Positions 1-7,456 of a DNA stretch of 56,698 nt are shown piece by piece. The first letter of the stretch is position 1, and every line of letters begins with the position of its first letter. The DNA is from a virus, in IMG/VR virus record IMGVR_UViG_3300042698_000010, positions 1 through 56,698 of that record, one strand, 5' to 3'. The position numbers and the translations under genes are program-made. The notes below the pieces were generated by a model. That model saw only the letters and a list, made by a program, of their open reading frames with translations. It was not told where the DNA came from and searched no databases.

Positions 1-127
1 GATGGACGCGGTCGACAGCGAGGCTGCCACGCTGTTCGTCAAGATCGAAGGCAAGCTGGCCTTCCAGCCGGTCACCGCGGCGCGGCGCCTCATGGACCGG
101 GCCCCGGCCGCCATCACCGCCGAACGC
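1..127. repeat. 127-bp redundancy, left copy
   Basis: These bases are identical to 56572-56698. The repeat lies inside the primase-helicase gene and keeps its reading frame across the join. The length 127 equals the largest k-mer of common short-read assemblers, so this most likely marks a circularly closed contig and not a biological terminal repeat. Confidence 0.95.
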
Positions 128-1546
128 AACATCGCGATGTACCGGAACGGCGTCTACGGCGTCCACCAGGACGACGTGCTGGCAGCCTTCGTGGGCATGC
201 TGGGCAACTTCTACAGCCCCGGTCACATGAACAGCGCACGGGACGCGCTGATCGGCCAGCTGCACCTGGACGGGCTTCGTCTTCCCGAGCGCATGACCGA
301 GCCGCTGCTGAACTGCCCCAACGGCATGGTGGACCTGCGGACCGGCCAGCTGCTCGATCACGACCCGGCGTACCTCTCGCACATCCAGGTGACGACCGAG
401 TACGCGCCCGACATGGCGACCCCGGTTTACGATGCCTGGCTGCGCGAGGCGCTGCGGCAGGACGGCCACACGGACGCCGATGTGGAAGCCCTGATCGCTG
501 ACCTGGAAGAGACCGCGGGCACCATGCTGGACCCCACCATGACGCCGTCGAAGGCGCTGTTCCTCTTCGGCCCGTCGCGCTCTGGGAAGTCCACCTTCCT
601 GCGGCTGCTGAAGGCCGTGTCGGGCGCCGTCAACACGTCGGCCGTCACGCTGCACGAGCTGGGCGCCGACCAGTTCGCGACGGCCAACCTCTACGGGAAG
701 ATGCTGAACGTCGCGGCCGACCTGAGCAGCGCCCACGTGGCGGACCTGTCGAAGTTCAAGATGGCGACCGGTGAGGATCTGCTGCACGCGAACCGGAAGT
801 ACGGCCAGCAGTTCAGCTTCACCAATCAGGCGCTGTTCGCCTTCAGTGCCAACGAGCTGCCGACGGTGTCCGAGGCAAGCCGCGCGTACGCCGAGCGCAT
901 GAAGCCCTTCAACTTCCCGAACACCTTCGCCGGACGCGAGGACAAGACGCTGGAAGCCAAGCTGCTGGCCGAGCTGCCCGGCATCCTGGCCCGCTGGGTG
1001 AAGGCCTACGGCCGCTACCTGGCGCGCGGCGGCTACGCACCCACGGACGCGGTCACGCAGGCCATGTTCGAAGCGAAGTCGGACCGCGTGGTCCAGTTCT
1101 TCCAGGACATGTGCACGCTGACCGAGGCGGCGCACGGGGCCCGGCTGTCCGACCAGCAGGCGACCGGCCGCCGTGACGTCGCCGTGGCCTTCAACGCGTG
1201 GGCCGAGCGCAACGGCGGCAGCAAGATGGGCGAGCGCGCGTTCTTCCAGCGCTTCGCCCAGATCACCGGGATCAACGACGTGAAGATCGGCCCGAAGGAC
1301 CGGCGCGGCTTCAACGTCACGGTGGCCCGCGCGGACGAGGACGAGTGGTCCGAGGTCGACACCGAGCCGAAGGCCGACCCGATCCCCGCCTCGGGTGTGG
1401 CCTCTGAGGACGACTGGGCTGCCTACGTCGCGTTTTCCGAGGCGTGCCCGGTCCCCGGTGTCACCGCGGGTCTCAACGAGCCGCAGACGGCCGTACACGG
1501 CGCCGACCCCTTCGGCTCGGGTCTCGGTCTCAACTACGATCTGTGA
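1..1546 (+). CDS. Primase-helicase, 3' part (5' end cut by window)
   Basis: This is the C-terminal 515 codons of a replicative primase-helicase. The rest of the gene is at 55934-56698, in the same frame, and the closed circle gives a 727-residue protein. The part here carries the helicase: a Walker A loop GPSRSGKS at about residues 403-410 of the joined protein, preceded by the D5-type linker region seen in phage and plasmid P4-family primases. Such proteins unwind DNA as a ring and make primers at the fork. The DNA polymerase follows one small gene later. The gene ends at a TGA followed by a strong terminator hairpin. Family assignment is by motif only. Confidence 0.88.
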   Translation, partial: MDAVDSEAATLFVKIEGKLAFQPVTAARRLMDRAPAAITAERNIAMYRNGVYGVHQDDVLAAFVGMLGNFYSPGHMNSARDALIGQLHLDGLRLPERMTEPLLNCPNGMVDLRTGQLLDHDPAYLSHIQVTTEYAPDMATPVYDAWLREALRQDGHTDADVEALIADLEETAGTMLDPTMTPSKALFLFGPSRSGKSTFLRLLKAVSGAVNTSAVTLHELGADQFATANLYGKMLNVAADLSSAHVADLSKFKMATGEDLLHANRKYGQQFSFTNQALFAFSANELPTVSEASRAYAERMKPFNFPNTFAGREDKTLEAKLLAELPGILARWVKAYGRYLARGGYAPTDAVTQAMFEAKSDRVVQFFQDMCTLTEAAHGARLSDQQATGRRDVAVAFNAWAERNGGSKMGERAFFQRFAQITGINDVKIGPKDRRGFNVTVARADEDEWSEVDTEPKADPIPASGVASEDDWAAYVAFSEACPVPGVTAGLNEPQTAVHGADPFGSGLGLNYDL

Positions 1547-1579
1547 CCAGGCCGGGTCAGCACGACGGGTGATCGTTCC

Positions 1580-1610
1580 ACCGCGGGGGTTGCATCACAG
1601 CCCCCGCGGT
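1580..1610 (+). terminator. Terminator hairpin after primase-helicase
   Basis: A perfect 10-bp stem (ACCGCGGGGG with CCCCCGCGGT) with an 11-base loop follows the stop codon at 1546. The loop contains TTGCAT, the -35-like element of the next unit, so terminator and promoter overlap. There is no U-tract, as is usual in high-GC actinobacteria. Confidence 0.7.
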
Positions 1611-1618
1611 GCTTCACT
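1590..1618 (+). promoter_or_regulatory. Candidate promoter (weak -10)
   Basis: TTGCAT is followed after exactly 17 bases by TTCACT, upstream of the gene at 1647. The -35 and spacing match the phage's recurrent promoter type, but the -10 is poor. Confidence 0.35.
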
Positions 1619-1646
1619 GGAAGCAACGGAACGGAAGGAAGCGACC

Positions 1647-1847
1647 ATGAGCCGCACGAACTACACGCGCACCATCCTGGCCCAGCTGGCCCTCGGTGAC
1701 TTCGTCGCCGTGGTGACCTTCGGTCTCGGGCGCACCGCCTACTACCACCCGCGCAACGGCCACGACCCGCGCCCCTGGACCGATGGTGCGTCCCGCTACT
1801 CGGGCCGCCAGCTGCACGCCGAGCTGGCCGCCACCGCCCACGCCTGA
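1647..1847 (+). CDS. Hypothetical protein, 66 aa
   Basis: A short ORF between primase-helicase and DNA polymerase. The ATG is preceded by GGAAGGAA at a good distance, which decides the start. The product contains LALGDFVAVVTFGLGRTAYYH and ends in an alanine-rich tail. No family is recognised. Its position suggests a minor role in replication or its control, but that is only inference from context. Confidence 0.65.
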   Translation: MSRTNYTRTILAQLALGDFVAVVTFGLGRTAYYHPRNGHDPRPWTDGASRYSGRQLHAELAATAHA

Positions 1848-1848
1848 G

Positions 1849-1877
1849 TTGCATCGCAGGTACAGGTCTGCTAGGCT
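1849..1877 (+). promoter_or_regulatory. Promoter of DNA polymerase gene
   Basis: TTGCAT, 17 bases, TAGGCT. This matches the recurrent promoter type of the genome and starts at the stop codon of the preceding small gene. The expected transcript has a leader of over 110 nt that contains a strong hairpin. Confidence 0.65.
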
Positions 1878-1904
1878 CACCCTGCGGTTGACGGGATGGT
1901 CAAC

Positions 1905-1932
1905 GGCCCCACCTTTTGCCGAAGGTGGGGCC
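1905..1932 (+). terminator. Leader hairpin upstream of DNA polymerase
   Basis: GGCCCCACCTT pairs perfectly with AAGGTGGGGCC around a 6-base loop. It lies between the promoter at 1849-1877 and the polymerase start at 1999, so it would act as an attenuator, or as a barrier overcome by antitermination, rather than as a simple gene-end terminator. Confidence 0.6.
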
Positions 1933-1998
1933 ACCCCCGGAAGCCGCGATTCCCGGTATCCGCCACAGCGCGGTCACCCAACCACCGGAAGGAACACC

Positions 1999-4089
1999 AT
2001 GCGCATCCTTGCCTTCGACATCGAGACGGCGGCAGCCGAAGAGCTGCACAGCTACGGCCACGGCTTCGTCCGCCTCTGCGGCTGGCAGTGGATCGGCGGC
2101 CCGGACGCCGCTGGCGTTATGACGAGCCCGGATGCCAGCGGGCTGATCGACGCGATCAACGCGGCCGACGCGCTGACCGCGCACAACGGACTGAACTTCG
2201 ACCTCTTGGCCCTGGCGAAGTGGAACGGCCTGGACTACGAGCGGGCCGCGGTCAAGATGTTCGACACGCTGGTTACCGAGAAGCACCTGGTTCCCGTCGC
2301 TGCGAAGGGCGCGCAGGCCAACGGCTTCTATCAGCTGGGCAACACCGCCGAGCGCTACGGGCTTGACGGGAAGGACACCGTCGACTTCGCCGGGAAGGTA
2401 GAGATCTACCGCCGGATCAAGGGCGACGCGTACGCGGACAAGATGCTGAAGAACCGCGCGGCCGCGCTGGTGAAGGCCGTCGGACGTGAGCTGGACAGCG
2501 ACACCGACTACGTGCGCTACCTGGCTTCCGGTGACATCGAGCGTTGCCACCTGATCCGCGAGGCGACCGAGGCGCGTATCGCGGCCAAGACACAGCCCGC
2601 CGAGACCAGCGTTCTGAAGATCCTGGCCGACGTCTTCGGCGGATTCGACAAGATCCCCGTTGACGACCCGGACTACGTCAGCTACCTGATCAAGGACGTC
2701 ACGGCGCAGGCCGCGCTGTTCGGGGCGCAGCGGGCCGCCGTCGCCCGCGAGGACGCCGCCTCGCAGCGCTACCTTCGCCGCGAGCACTACGTCTCGGCGG
2801 CCATGGGCCGGGTCACCCTGGAAGGCTTCCGCACGGACGTCGACCTCACCATGAAGCGGTGGGCCGAGGGCCAGGCCCGGCTGGAAGAGGCCAAGCAGCG
2901 GCTGCACGAGCAGCACGGCATGCCGCTCGAAGGCGCTAAGCCTCACACCACCAACCCCGGCAAGGCAGCCTTCCGCGCGGCCATCCTGGCGACCGGTATC
3001 CGGGAAGAGGCGCTGGACAGCAACTGGCCGCTCAACAAGGACGGGTCCCTGTCGACGGCGAAGGAAACGCTCACCCGGATGATCGGGGTCTTCGAAGGGC
3101 GCAACACGCCCGCGGCAGAGCTCTGCCGGACCATCCTGGCGATGAACGGCGAGCGGACCGTCTACGGCACCGTCCTGGCCCACCTGGTGGGCGACCGGGT
3201 CCACCCGTACATCGGCCCCGACCAGGCTTCCGGCCGCTGGTCCATGAAGGACCCCGGTTTGACCGTCCTGGGCAAGCGCGGTGGCAAGGCGCGCGAGCGG
3301 GCCATGATGGTGGCCGACGAAGGCGACGTCCTGGTGGCGATCGATGCGGACCAGATTGACGCCCGCATGATCGCCGCGCTGTCGCAGGACCCCGAGTACA
3401 TGAAGCTGTTCGTCCCCGGCGTCGACCTTCACAGTGAGGTGGCGTTCCGCGTCTGGCCGGACATGGGCTTGCACGGCGCCGACTGCCACCAGGTGGTCAA
3501 GCCCGGCTGCGAATGCGGCGTGGTCCGCAAGTGTCACTGCGAGTACCGCGACCGGGCGAAGGTGTTCGGCCACGGGTGGAACTACGGCATGGGTCCCAAC
3601 AGCATGGTCCGTCAGCACGGCGTGGACATTGAGGTGGCCCGCCAGTTCGACCAGGGGATGCAGACGGGATTCCGGCGGCTGTGCGACTGGAAGGCCGAGG
3701 TCCGCGAGGCGGCCGGGGCCGTCGGCTTCGATGAGCCGGTTCCGGCGAACGACAGCTACCGCATCCTGCACACCGCCTTCGGGCGGCCGGTGCGTGTCGA
3801 GCGGCAGCGGGCGTACACGCAGGCCACTGCGCTGGTCGGCCAGGGCAGCACCCGCGACGGCATGGCCGAGGCGATCCTGAAGCTGCCTGCCGCCATCCGT
3901 CGCCGGATCCGGGCGATCATCCACGATGAGATCGTGATCAGCATCCCGGCCGGACCGGATGCGCAGGAACGGGCGCAGGCCATCGCCGACAGCATGGCCT
4001 ATGAGGTCCACGGCGTCACGATCAGCTTCGGGTGCAGCCGTGTGGCGAAGACCTGGGCGGGCTGCTACGGGGCCGAGTACGAAGTCTGA
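1999..4089 (+). CDS. DNA polymerase I-like (family A) DNA polymerase
   Basis: The 696-residue protein is the replicative polymerase. The N-terminus opens with the 3'-5' exonuclease motif FDIET (residues 7-11). The polymerase palm has motif A as DADQIDAR (about 449-456), motif B as the RAKVFGHGWNYG helix (about 517-528) and motif C as IIHDEIVI (about 640). Start ATG has GGAAGGA upstream. Between motifs A and B there is an extra cysteine-rich stretch (CECGVVRKCHC, about 499-509) directly before the O-helix, which could bind a metal. The gene sits behind its own promoter and leader hairpin and is followed by a UUCG-loop terminator. It should work with the primase-helicase and the RecB-like nuclease nearby. 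Confidence 0.95.
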   Translation: MRILAFDIETAAAEELHSYGHGFVRLCGWQWIGGPDAAGVMTSPDASGLIDAINAADALTAHNGLNFDLLALAKWNGLDYERAAVKMFDTLVTEKHLVPVAAKGAQANGFYQLGNTAERYGLDGKDTVDFAGKVEIYRRIKGDAYADKMLKNRAAALVKAVGRELDSDTDYVRYLASGDIERCHLIREATEARIAAKTQPAETSVLKILADVFGGFDKIPVDDPDYVSYLIKDVTAQAALFGAQRAAVAREDAASQRYLRREHYVSAAMGRVTLEGFRTDVDLTMKRWAEGQARLEEAKQRLHEQHGMPLEGAKPHTTNPGKAAFRAAILATGIREEALDSNWPLNKDGSLSTAKETLTRMIGVFEGRNTPAAELCRTILAMNGERTVYGTVLAHLVGDRVHPYIGPDQASGRWSMKDPGLTVLGKRGGKARERAMMVADEGDVLVAIDADQIDARMIAALSQDPEYMKLFVPGVDLHSEVAFRVWPDMGLHGADCHQVVKPGCECGVVRKCHCEYRDRAKVFGHGWNYGMGPNSMVRQHGVDIEVARQFDQGMQTGFRRLCDWKAEVREAAGAVGFDEPVPANDSYRILHTAFGRPVRVERQRAYTQATALVGQGSTRDGMAEAILKLPAAIRRRIRAIIHDEIVISIPAGPDAQERAQAIADSMAYEVHGVTISFGCSRVAKTWAGCYGAEYEV

Positions 4090-4125
4090 CGACTTCGGTC
4101 GTCGGTACGAAGCCTGATCGACTTC

Positions 4126-4157
4126 ACAGCGGGGGTTGCTTCGGCAGCCCCCGCTGT
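4126..4157 (+). terminator. Terminator with C(UUCG)G tetraloop
   Basis: ACAGCGGGGG-T-TGC pairs with GCA-G-CCCCCGCTGT around a TTCG loop closed by C-G, the classic very stable tetraloop. It follows the DNA polymerase stop. The 3' part overlaps the promoter-like element of the next gene. Confidence 0.75.
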
Positions 4158-4165
4158 GACATGCT
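4136..4165 (+). promoter_or_regulatory. Candidate promoter inside terminator
   Basis: TTGCTT, 18 bases, CATGCT upstream of the gene at 4200. It is a weaker match to the recurrent promoter and is embedded in the hairpin at 4126-4157. Confidence 0.35.
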
Positions 4166-4199
4166 GGGTGTTGCAACCACAACAACGAGAGGCACCGAC

Positions 4200-4850
4200 A
4201 TGATCGTCCCCGTTACGGACCGGCTGGCCGAAGAGCTGGTGACGACGGAAGCATTTATCGAGAAGCTGAAGTCCGAGCGCGTCAACGACCGCACCCACTA
4301 CGGCAGCATCGTGGCCCGGCTGGAATCCCTTGCACTCGCGCTGCTCAGCACCGGTTCCGCCGGTTCGCTGCTGGTGCCGAAGCGGGACGGGGCGCGGCTG
4401 AACCTCGGCCCGAACACGCGGCTGTCAGGCGAACTGTCCGAGACAGCTTCGTACCTCGGTGACACGGCGGCACGGCTGCTGAGCCGCGGCACCCTGAATG
4501 AGTTCAGCACCCTGAATGCCGAGGCGGCCATGGCACACCTGAAGAGTCTCTTCGGTCTCACCGGGACGGCCATCCGGCGCCAGGCTGAAGAGGACCTTCA
4601 CGCGATCCGCGAAGGCGGCGTGAGCGGCCTGCTGGCCGTGGCGCACACCCTGGCCCGGACCGCCGATTCCCCGGCCGGGTCACACGTCGACATCCCGGCG
4701 GAACGCATCACGGTGAAGAACCCGGCTGGCGAAACGGTGGTGGACACCTGGCCGCAGGGCTCGACCGTGCGGGTCAAGCGGCGCGCTACGGCGCCCACCA
4801 CGTCCGCCAGCTCGGCCGGGGACGTGGACGACAGCCTGATCCCCGAGTAG
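4200..4850 (+). CDS. Hypothetical protein, 216 aa
   Basis: The ATG has GAGAGG upstream, preceded by a CAACAACGAGAGG leader like those of other units here. The product has a helical N-terminal region (VTDRLAEELVTTEAFIEKLKSE), a middle with alternating small residues, and a C-terminal segment resembling a beta strand pair (ITVKNPAGETVVDTWPQGS) before a low-complexity acidic end. No family is recognised. It lies in the replication block, convergent with a small HTH gene. Confidence 0.75.
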   Translation: MIVPVTDRLAEELVTTEAFIEKLKSERVNDRTHYGSIVARLESLALALLSTGSAGSLLVPKRDGARLNLGPNTRLSGELSETASYLGDTAARLLSRGTLNEFSTLNAEAAMAHLKSLFGLTGTAIRRQAEEDLHAIREGGVSGLLAVAHTLARTADSPAGSHVDIPAERITVKNPAGETVVDTWPQGSTVRVKRRATAPTTSASSAGDVDDSLIPE

Positions 4851-4853
4851 TTC

Positions 4854-5045
4854 TCAGCACCGCCTCAGGTAATCGCGCGGCAGCGTGGCCAGCTCGGCCA
4901 CCTGCCGCGCTTCCACGCGTACCCACCGGCCCGCGATGCGGTACCGCGTCAGCACCCCGTGGGCGATGAGGCGGTCCACCACGGCGACGTCCACGCCGAG
5001 CGCTGCCGCTGCTTCCTGGCGGCTCATGAACCTGGTCTCTGTCAC
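4854..5045 (-). CDS. Small helix-turn-helix protein, excisionase/MerR-like
   Basis: The 63-residue product contains MSRQEAAAALGVDVAVVDRL followed by a wing-like IAGRWVRVEARQVAEL, the pattern of excise-type (HTH_17) DNA-binding proteins. I prefer the GTG at 5045 because a TATCAT -10-like element ends 6 bases before it, which would give a leaderless mRNA. An upstream GTG (5069) and a downstream ATG (5027) are possible. It is the only minus-strand gene in this block and diverges from the nuclease gene, so it may control that gene or the early region. No integrase was found, so an excision role is not implied. Confidence 0.65.
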   Translation of the reverse strand: MTETRFMSRQEAAAALGVDVAVVDRLIAHGVLTRYRIAGRWVRVEARQVAELATLPRDYLRRC

Positions 5046-5051
5046 TCGTCC

Positions 5052-5061
5052 ATGATAGAGT
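5052..5061. promoter_or_regulatory. Overlapping divergent -10 elements
   Basis: On the minus strand TATCAT (5052-5057) lies 6 bases from the GTG at 5045. On the plus strand TAGAGT (5056-5061) lies upstream of the nuclease gene at 5096. Neither has a clear -35, so this is tentative. Confidence 0.35.
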
Positions 5062-5095
5062 GGCAACACGGAATCACACAGTGAGAGGCAGCAGC

Positions 5096-6178
5096 ATGAG
5101 CGACACCTTTGACAGCCCGGACGAGTTCGACTCGGCCACCGCCGTGGTTGAGCAGATGGTGGGCAACCTGTCCAGCGACCCGGCCCGGCCCAGCGCCAAG
5201 CGCGGCCGCTACTACCTGCCCAACCCGGACACCGGGAAGACCGCGTCCTGGCAGCGCGTCACCAACTTCGTCAAGCTGACGGACGACACCTACCACCTGG
5301 ACCGGTGGAAGAACCGCAACATCCTGAAGGGCGTTGCGATCCTGTCGCAGACGCGGCCGCAGCTCATGAATGAGCTGGCCGAATCGAGCGTCAAGGCCGA
5401 CAAGGACCGGCTGAACAACATCGCAGACAAGGCCCAGGAAGCGGCCGACGCCTACAAGATGGCCGACGAGGGTACGGCGCTGCACCTCAGCACCGAGCTG
5501 GCCGACTACTCGGGCGGCGACCTGAACCGCGTCCCCGAGCACCACCGCGGCCGCGTGCGGCAGTACCTGGACGCGCTGGCGGTCAACGGCCTGCACGTGC
5601 TGCCGGACATGATCGAGCGCGTCACGGCGTCGACCCGCTACCAGGTGGCAGGGAAGTTCGACCGCATCTTCGGCCTGCGGGACGGCTCGGCCGTGATCGG
5701 CGACCTGAAGACCGGTGACTCGCTCGACTTCTCGTTTCCGTCCATCGCGGCTCAGCTGGACTGCTACGTGGACGGCGTGAACAACGTCGGCATCTTCGAC
5801 GGCGCTCGCTACGGCACCGGCGTCAAGGTGCGCACCGACTTCGCCATCGTGGTGCACCTGCCGTCGACCCGCGAAGAAGTGACCGTGTACGCGGTCGACC
5901 TGTCGCAGGGCCGGATCATCAACGCCGCGAACCTGGAAGTCCGGGCCGCCCGCAAGATCAAGGCGCAGCACGTGGCATGGGTGTTCAACGGCGCCAGCTA
6001 CCTGCCGACGGCCGATGAGCTGGACGCGCACTGGCTGGAAGCCATGAACGCCGTGCACACGCACGATGACCTGGTGGCCGTGGCGCAGCGCGCACGCAGC
6101 TTCGGCCAGTGGAATGAGCGCCTCGCCACTCAGGCCCGTCTTGTGGCCGCCGAGCTGCGCACGGGGGTGCTGTCGTGA
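5096..6178 (+). CDS. RecB/Cas4-like PD-(D/E)XK exonuclease
   Basis: The 360-residue protein has the nuclease signature GKFDRIFGLRDGSAVIGDLKTG around residues 185-207, where the first Asp, the second Asp and the Lys of DLK form the metal site typical of RecB/Cas4 nucleases. Start ATG 5096 has GAGAGG upstream. Phages of this group use such nucleases in recombination and end processing. The next gene starts by 4-base overlap (GTGA), so the two are translationally coupled. Function is by motif; partners are inferred from context. Confidence 0.85.
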   Translation: MSDTFDSPDEFDSATAVVEQMVGNLSSDPARPSAKRGRYYLPNPDTGKTASWQRVTNFVKLTDDTYHLDRWKNRNILKGVAILSQTRPQLMNELAESSVKADKDRLNNIADKAQEAADAYKMADEGTALHLSTELADYSGGDLNRVPEHHRGRVRQYLDALAVNGLHVLPDMIERVTASTRYQVAGKFDRIFGLRDGSAVIGDLKTGDSLDFSFPSIAAQLDCYVDGVNNVGIFDGARYGTGVKVRTDFAIVVHLPSTREEVTVYAVDLSQGRIINAANLEVRAARKIKAQHVAWVFNGASYLPTADELDAHWLEAMNAVHTHDDLVAVAQRARSFGQWNERLATQARLVAAELRTGVLS

Positions 6179-6513
6179 GCGCCTTCGAACGGGTCTGGGT
6201 CGGCGCCATCGGCCGCTGCACCAACCACGGCCAGCTGGAAGAGACCGTCAACGGCGCCATCCGTGCCCGCGCCTACGGCGAGCAGGCCCGCTGGGCCTAC
6301 GTCCAGCGCCTGAACCAGTTGCACACCGAAGAGGTGATACGGCTGGACGAGCGGATCAAGGTTCTTCGCGAGGTGCGCAACGCCGTGGCGTCCGCCGAGC
6401 GCGGGTCACACGATCCGTACCTGTGGGGTTACGGGACCATGCTGGTCCGGAAGTACCTGACGTGGATGCTGGCCGAGGCGCGCCGCGCAGCCGGGCTGGA
6501 ACCGCCGCGGTAG
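6175..6513 (+). CDS. Hypothetical protein, 112 aa
   Basis: The GTG start overlaps the stop of the RecB-like nuclease. The product is highly charged and probably all-helical (QRLNQLHTEEVIRLDERIKVLREVRNAV) with a C-terminal YLTWMLAEARRAAGLEPPR. No family is recognised. Coupling to the nuclease suggests a partner or accessory factor. A long hairpin at 6522-6559 ends the unit. Confidence 0.75.
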   Translation: MSAFERVWVGAIGRCTNHGQLEETVNGAIRARAYGEQARWAYVQRLNQLHTEEVIRLDERIKVLREVRNAVASAERGSHDPYLWGYGTMLVRKYLTWMLAEARRAAGLEPPR

Positions 6514-6521
6514 CCTGCTGG

Positions 6522-6559
6522 GGCCCGGTTGATACGTGAGTTCACGTTGACACCGGGCC
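6522..6559 (+). terminator. Compound hairpin with operator-like core
   Basis: An outer 8-bp stem (GGCCCGGT with ACCGGGCC) encloses an inner palindrome ACGTGA-GT-TCACGT (6534-6547). It probably terminates the nuclease unit. The inner palindrome could also be a protein-binding site because it abuts a TTGACA -35 element. Confidence 0.5.
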
Positions 6560-6576
6560 TCAGTTACTGGCAGAAT
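6547..6576 (+). promoter_or_regulatory. Candidate promoter, TTGACA type
   Basis: TTGACA, 18 bases, CAGAAT upstream of the gene at 6712. The -35 overlaps the 3' arm of the palindrome ACGTGAGTTCACGT by one base, so a bound repressor could block it. Confidence 0.4.
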
Positions 6577-6711
6577 AGAGGCAACGCACAGGGTTCGGAA
6601 GCACCCCGTGCAAGGGTCCGGCGGCCCGGCAGTTCCAAGGTTCCCCCAGGGCTTAGGACAGCAGCGGCCGCCGGACCGGCCACAACGACAGCAGCAGAAA
6701 GAGGTAGCAGC

Positions 6712-7167
6712 ATGAGCCGTGACGAGTTCGACAGCGCGAGCGCGTACGTCGCGATCAAGGACCTGATGGGTGAGCTGGTGCTCTTCACCCCGTCCGAGCA
6801 CGTCGAAGAGGTCCAGACCGACTTCGGTCAGAAGGACGCGGTCCTCACCGACATCGTGGTCCTGTCGCAGGACGGCGCCCCCGAGTTCAACGACGTGATG
6901 ATCTTCCAGGGGTCGCTGATCGGCCAGCTGAAGCGGCGCGTCCCGCAGCGCAACCAGGCCACCGGCCAGGTCATCCGCGAGGGCCGCAAGCTGCTCGGCC
7001 GCATCGGCAAGGGTGAGGCGAAGAAGGGCCAGAACGCCCCCTACATCCTGGTCGACCCGAGCGACGAGGACAAGCAGGCGGCCCGCGACTACCTGGCGGG
7101 ACGCATCGTCGCCGCTGCCGCCCCGGCGTCCACCCCCGCGGCCGAAGACCCCTTCGCGGTCAAGTAG
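6712..7167 (+). CDS. Conserved replication-region protein, possible ssDNA-binding protein
   Basis: The 151-residue product starts MSRDEFDSASAYVAIKDLMG, echoing the N-terminus of the upstream nuclease (SPDEFDSATAVVEQMVGNL). It is followed by a beta-rich segment (GELVLFTP, AVLTDIVVL, NDVMIFQGSLIGQLKRR) and ends in an alanine-rich linker with an acidic tail EDPFAVK. That architecture resembles a single-stranded DNA-binding protein with an acidic tip, and the position fits. The fold cannot be shown from sequence alone, so the function is an inference. ATG 6712 has AAAGAGG upstream. Confidence 0.7.
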   Translation: MSRDEFDSASAYVAIKDLMGELVLFTPSEHVEEVQTDFGQKDAVLTDIVVLSQDGAPEFNDVMIFQGSLIGQLKRRVPQRNQATGQVIREGRKLLGRIGKGEAKKGQNAPYILVDPSDEDKQAARDYLAGRIVAAAAPASTPAAEDPFAVK

Positions 7168-7228
7168 GCCAGCCCCGGCCCGGTGATCCTGTCGACCCCC
7201 ACTCGGCGGATCACCGGGCCGATGTTCC

Positions 7229-7303
7229 GCCCCCGTAGCTCAGTCTGGCCAGAGCAACCGCGTCGTAAGCGGTCAGCCGCAGGTTCGAATCCTGCCGGGG
7301 GCT
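7229..7303 (+). tRNA. tRNA-Thr (anticodon CGT)
   Basis: A complete cloverleaf: acceptor GCCCCCG/CGGGGGC, D-stem GCTC/GAGC, anticodon stem ACCGC/GCGGT with loop GTCGTAA, and T-arm GCAGG-TTCGAAT-CCTGC. Anticodon CGT reads ACG (Thr). CCA is not encoded. Antisense reading gives the GRIRTCG peptide typical of tRNA-antisense ORFs. Confidence 0.93.
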
Positions 7304-7305
7304 CT

Positions 7306-7386
7306 GGAAGTCCTGTGTACGCCAAGAGGTAGAGCGGCCCGGTCACGCGGGTGGATGCGGGTGTCCGGACCCGCCACAGGACTTCC
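7306..7386 (+). ncRNA. 81-nt stem-loop RNA 1 (tRNA-like)
   Basis: A perfect 12-bp inverted repeat (GGAAGTCCTGTG, 7306-7317, with CACAGGACTTCC, 7375-7386) closes a 57-nt interior. Inside are a CCCG/CGGG hairpin with loop GTCACG and a GCGGG/CCCGC hairpin in T-arm position, so a cloverleaf-like shape is possible. A T33 and a TTCRA T-loop are missing, so this is not a standard tRNA. It begins 2 nt after the tRNA-Thr. A second element of exactly the same length follows the next tRNA-like gene. Confidence 0.55.
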
Positions 7387-7388
7387 GC

Positions 7389-7454
7389 GGGACCGCAGCT
7401 TAACGGCCGAGCGGTGTGACGACACAGGTGCGGGTTCGAATCCCGCCGGTCCCA
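7389..7454 (+). tRNA. Short tRNA-like gene, anticodon arm reduced
   Basis: Acceptor GGGACCG/CGGTCCC with discriminator A, D-stem GCTT/GAGC and a canonical T-arm GCGGG-TTCGAAT-CCCGC are all present. Total length is only 66 nt, because the anticodon arm is reduced to TGTG-ACGA-CACA, a 4-bp stem with a 4-base loop. No amino acid can be assigned with confidence. It may be a decaying tRNA or a tRNA mimic. Confidence 0.55.
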
Positions 7455-7456
7455 CT

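Noticed and set aside
1-127. Genuine direct terminal repeats
   Set aside because: The length equals a common assembler k-mer and the repeat lies within a gene; a real terminal repeat of this kind usually lies between transcription units.
1900-4185. A 761-aa antisense ORF under the DNA polymerase gene
   Set aside because: It is the GC-rich shadow of the polymerase; it has no ribosome site and its product is full of Arg, Val, His and Asp without motifs.
4854-5045. Excisionase implying a temperate phage with an integrase
   Set aside because: No integrase or attachment core was found; the HTH type is shared by many plain regulators.
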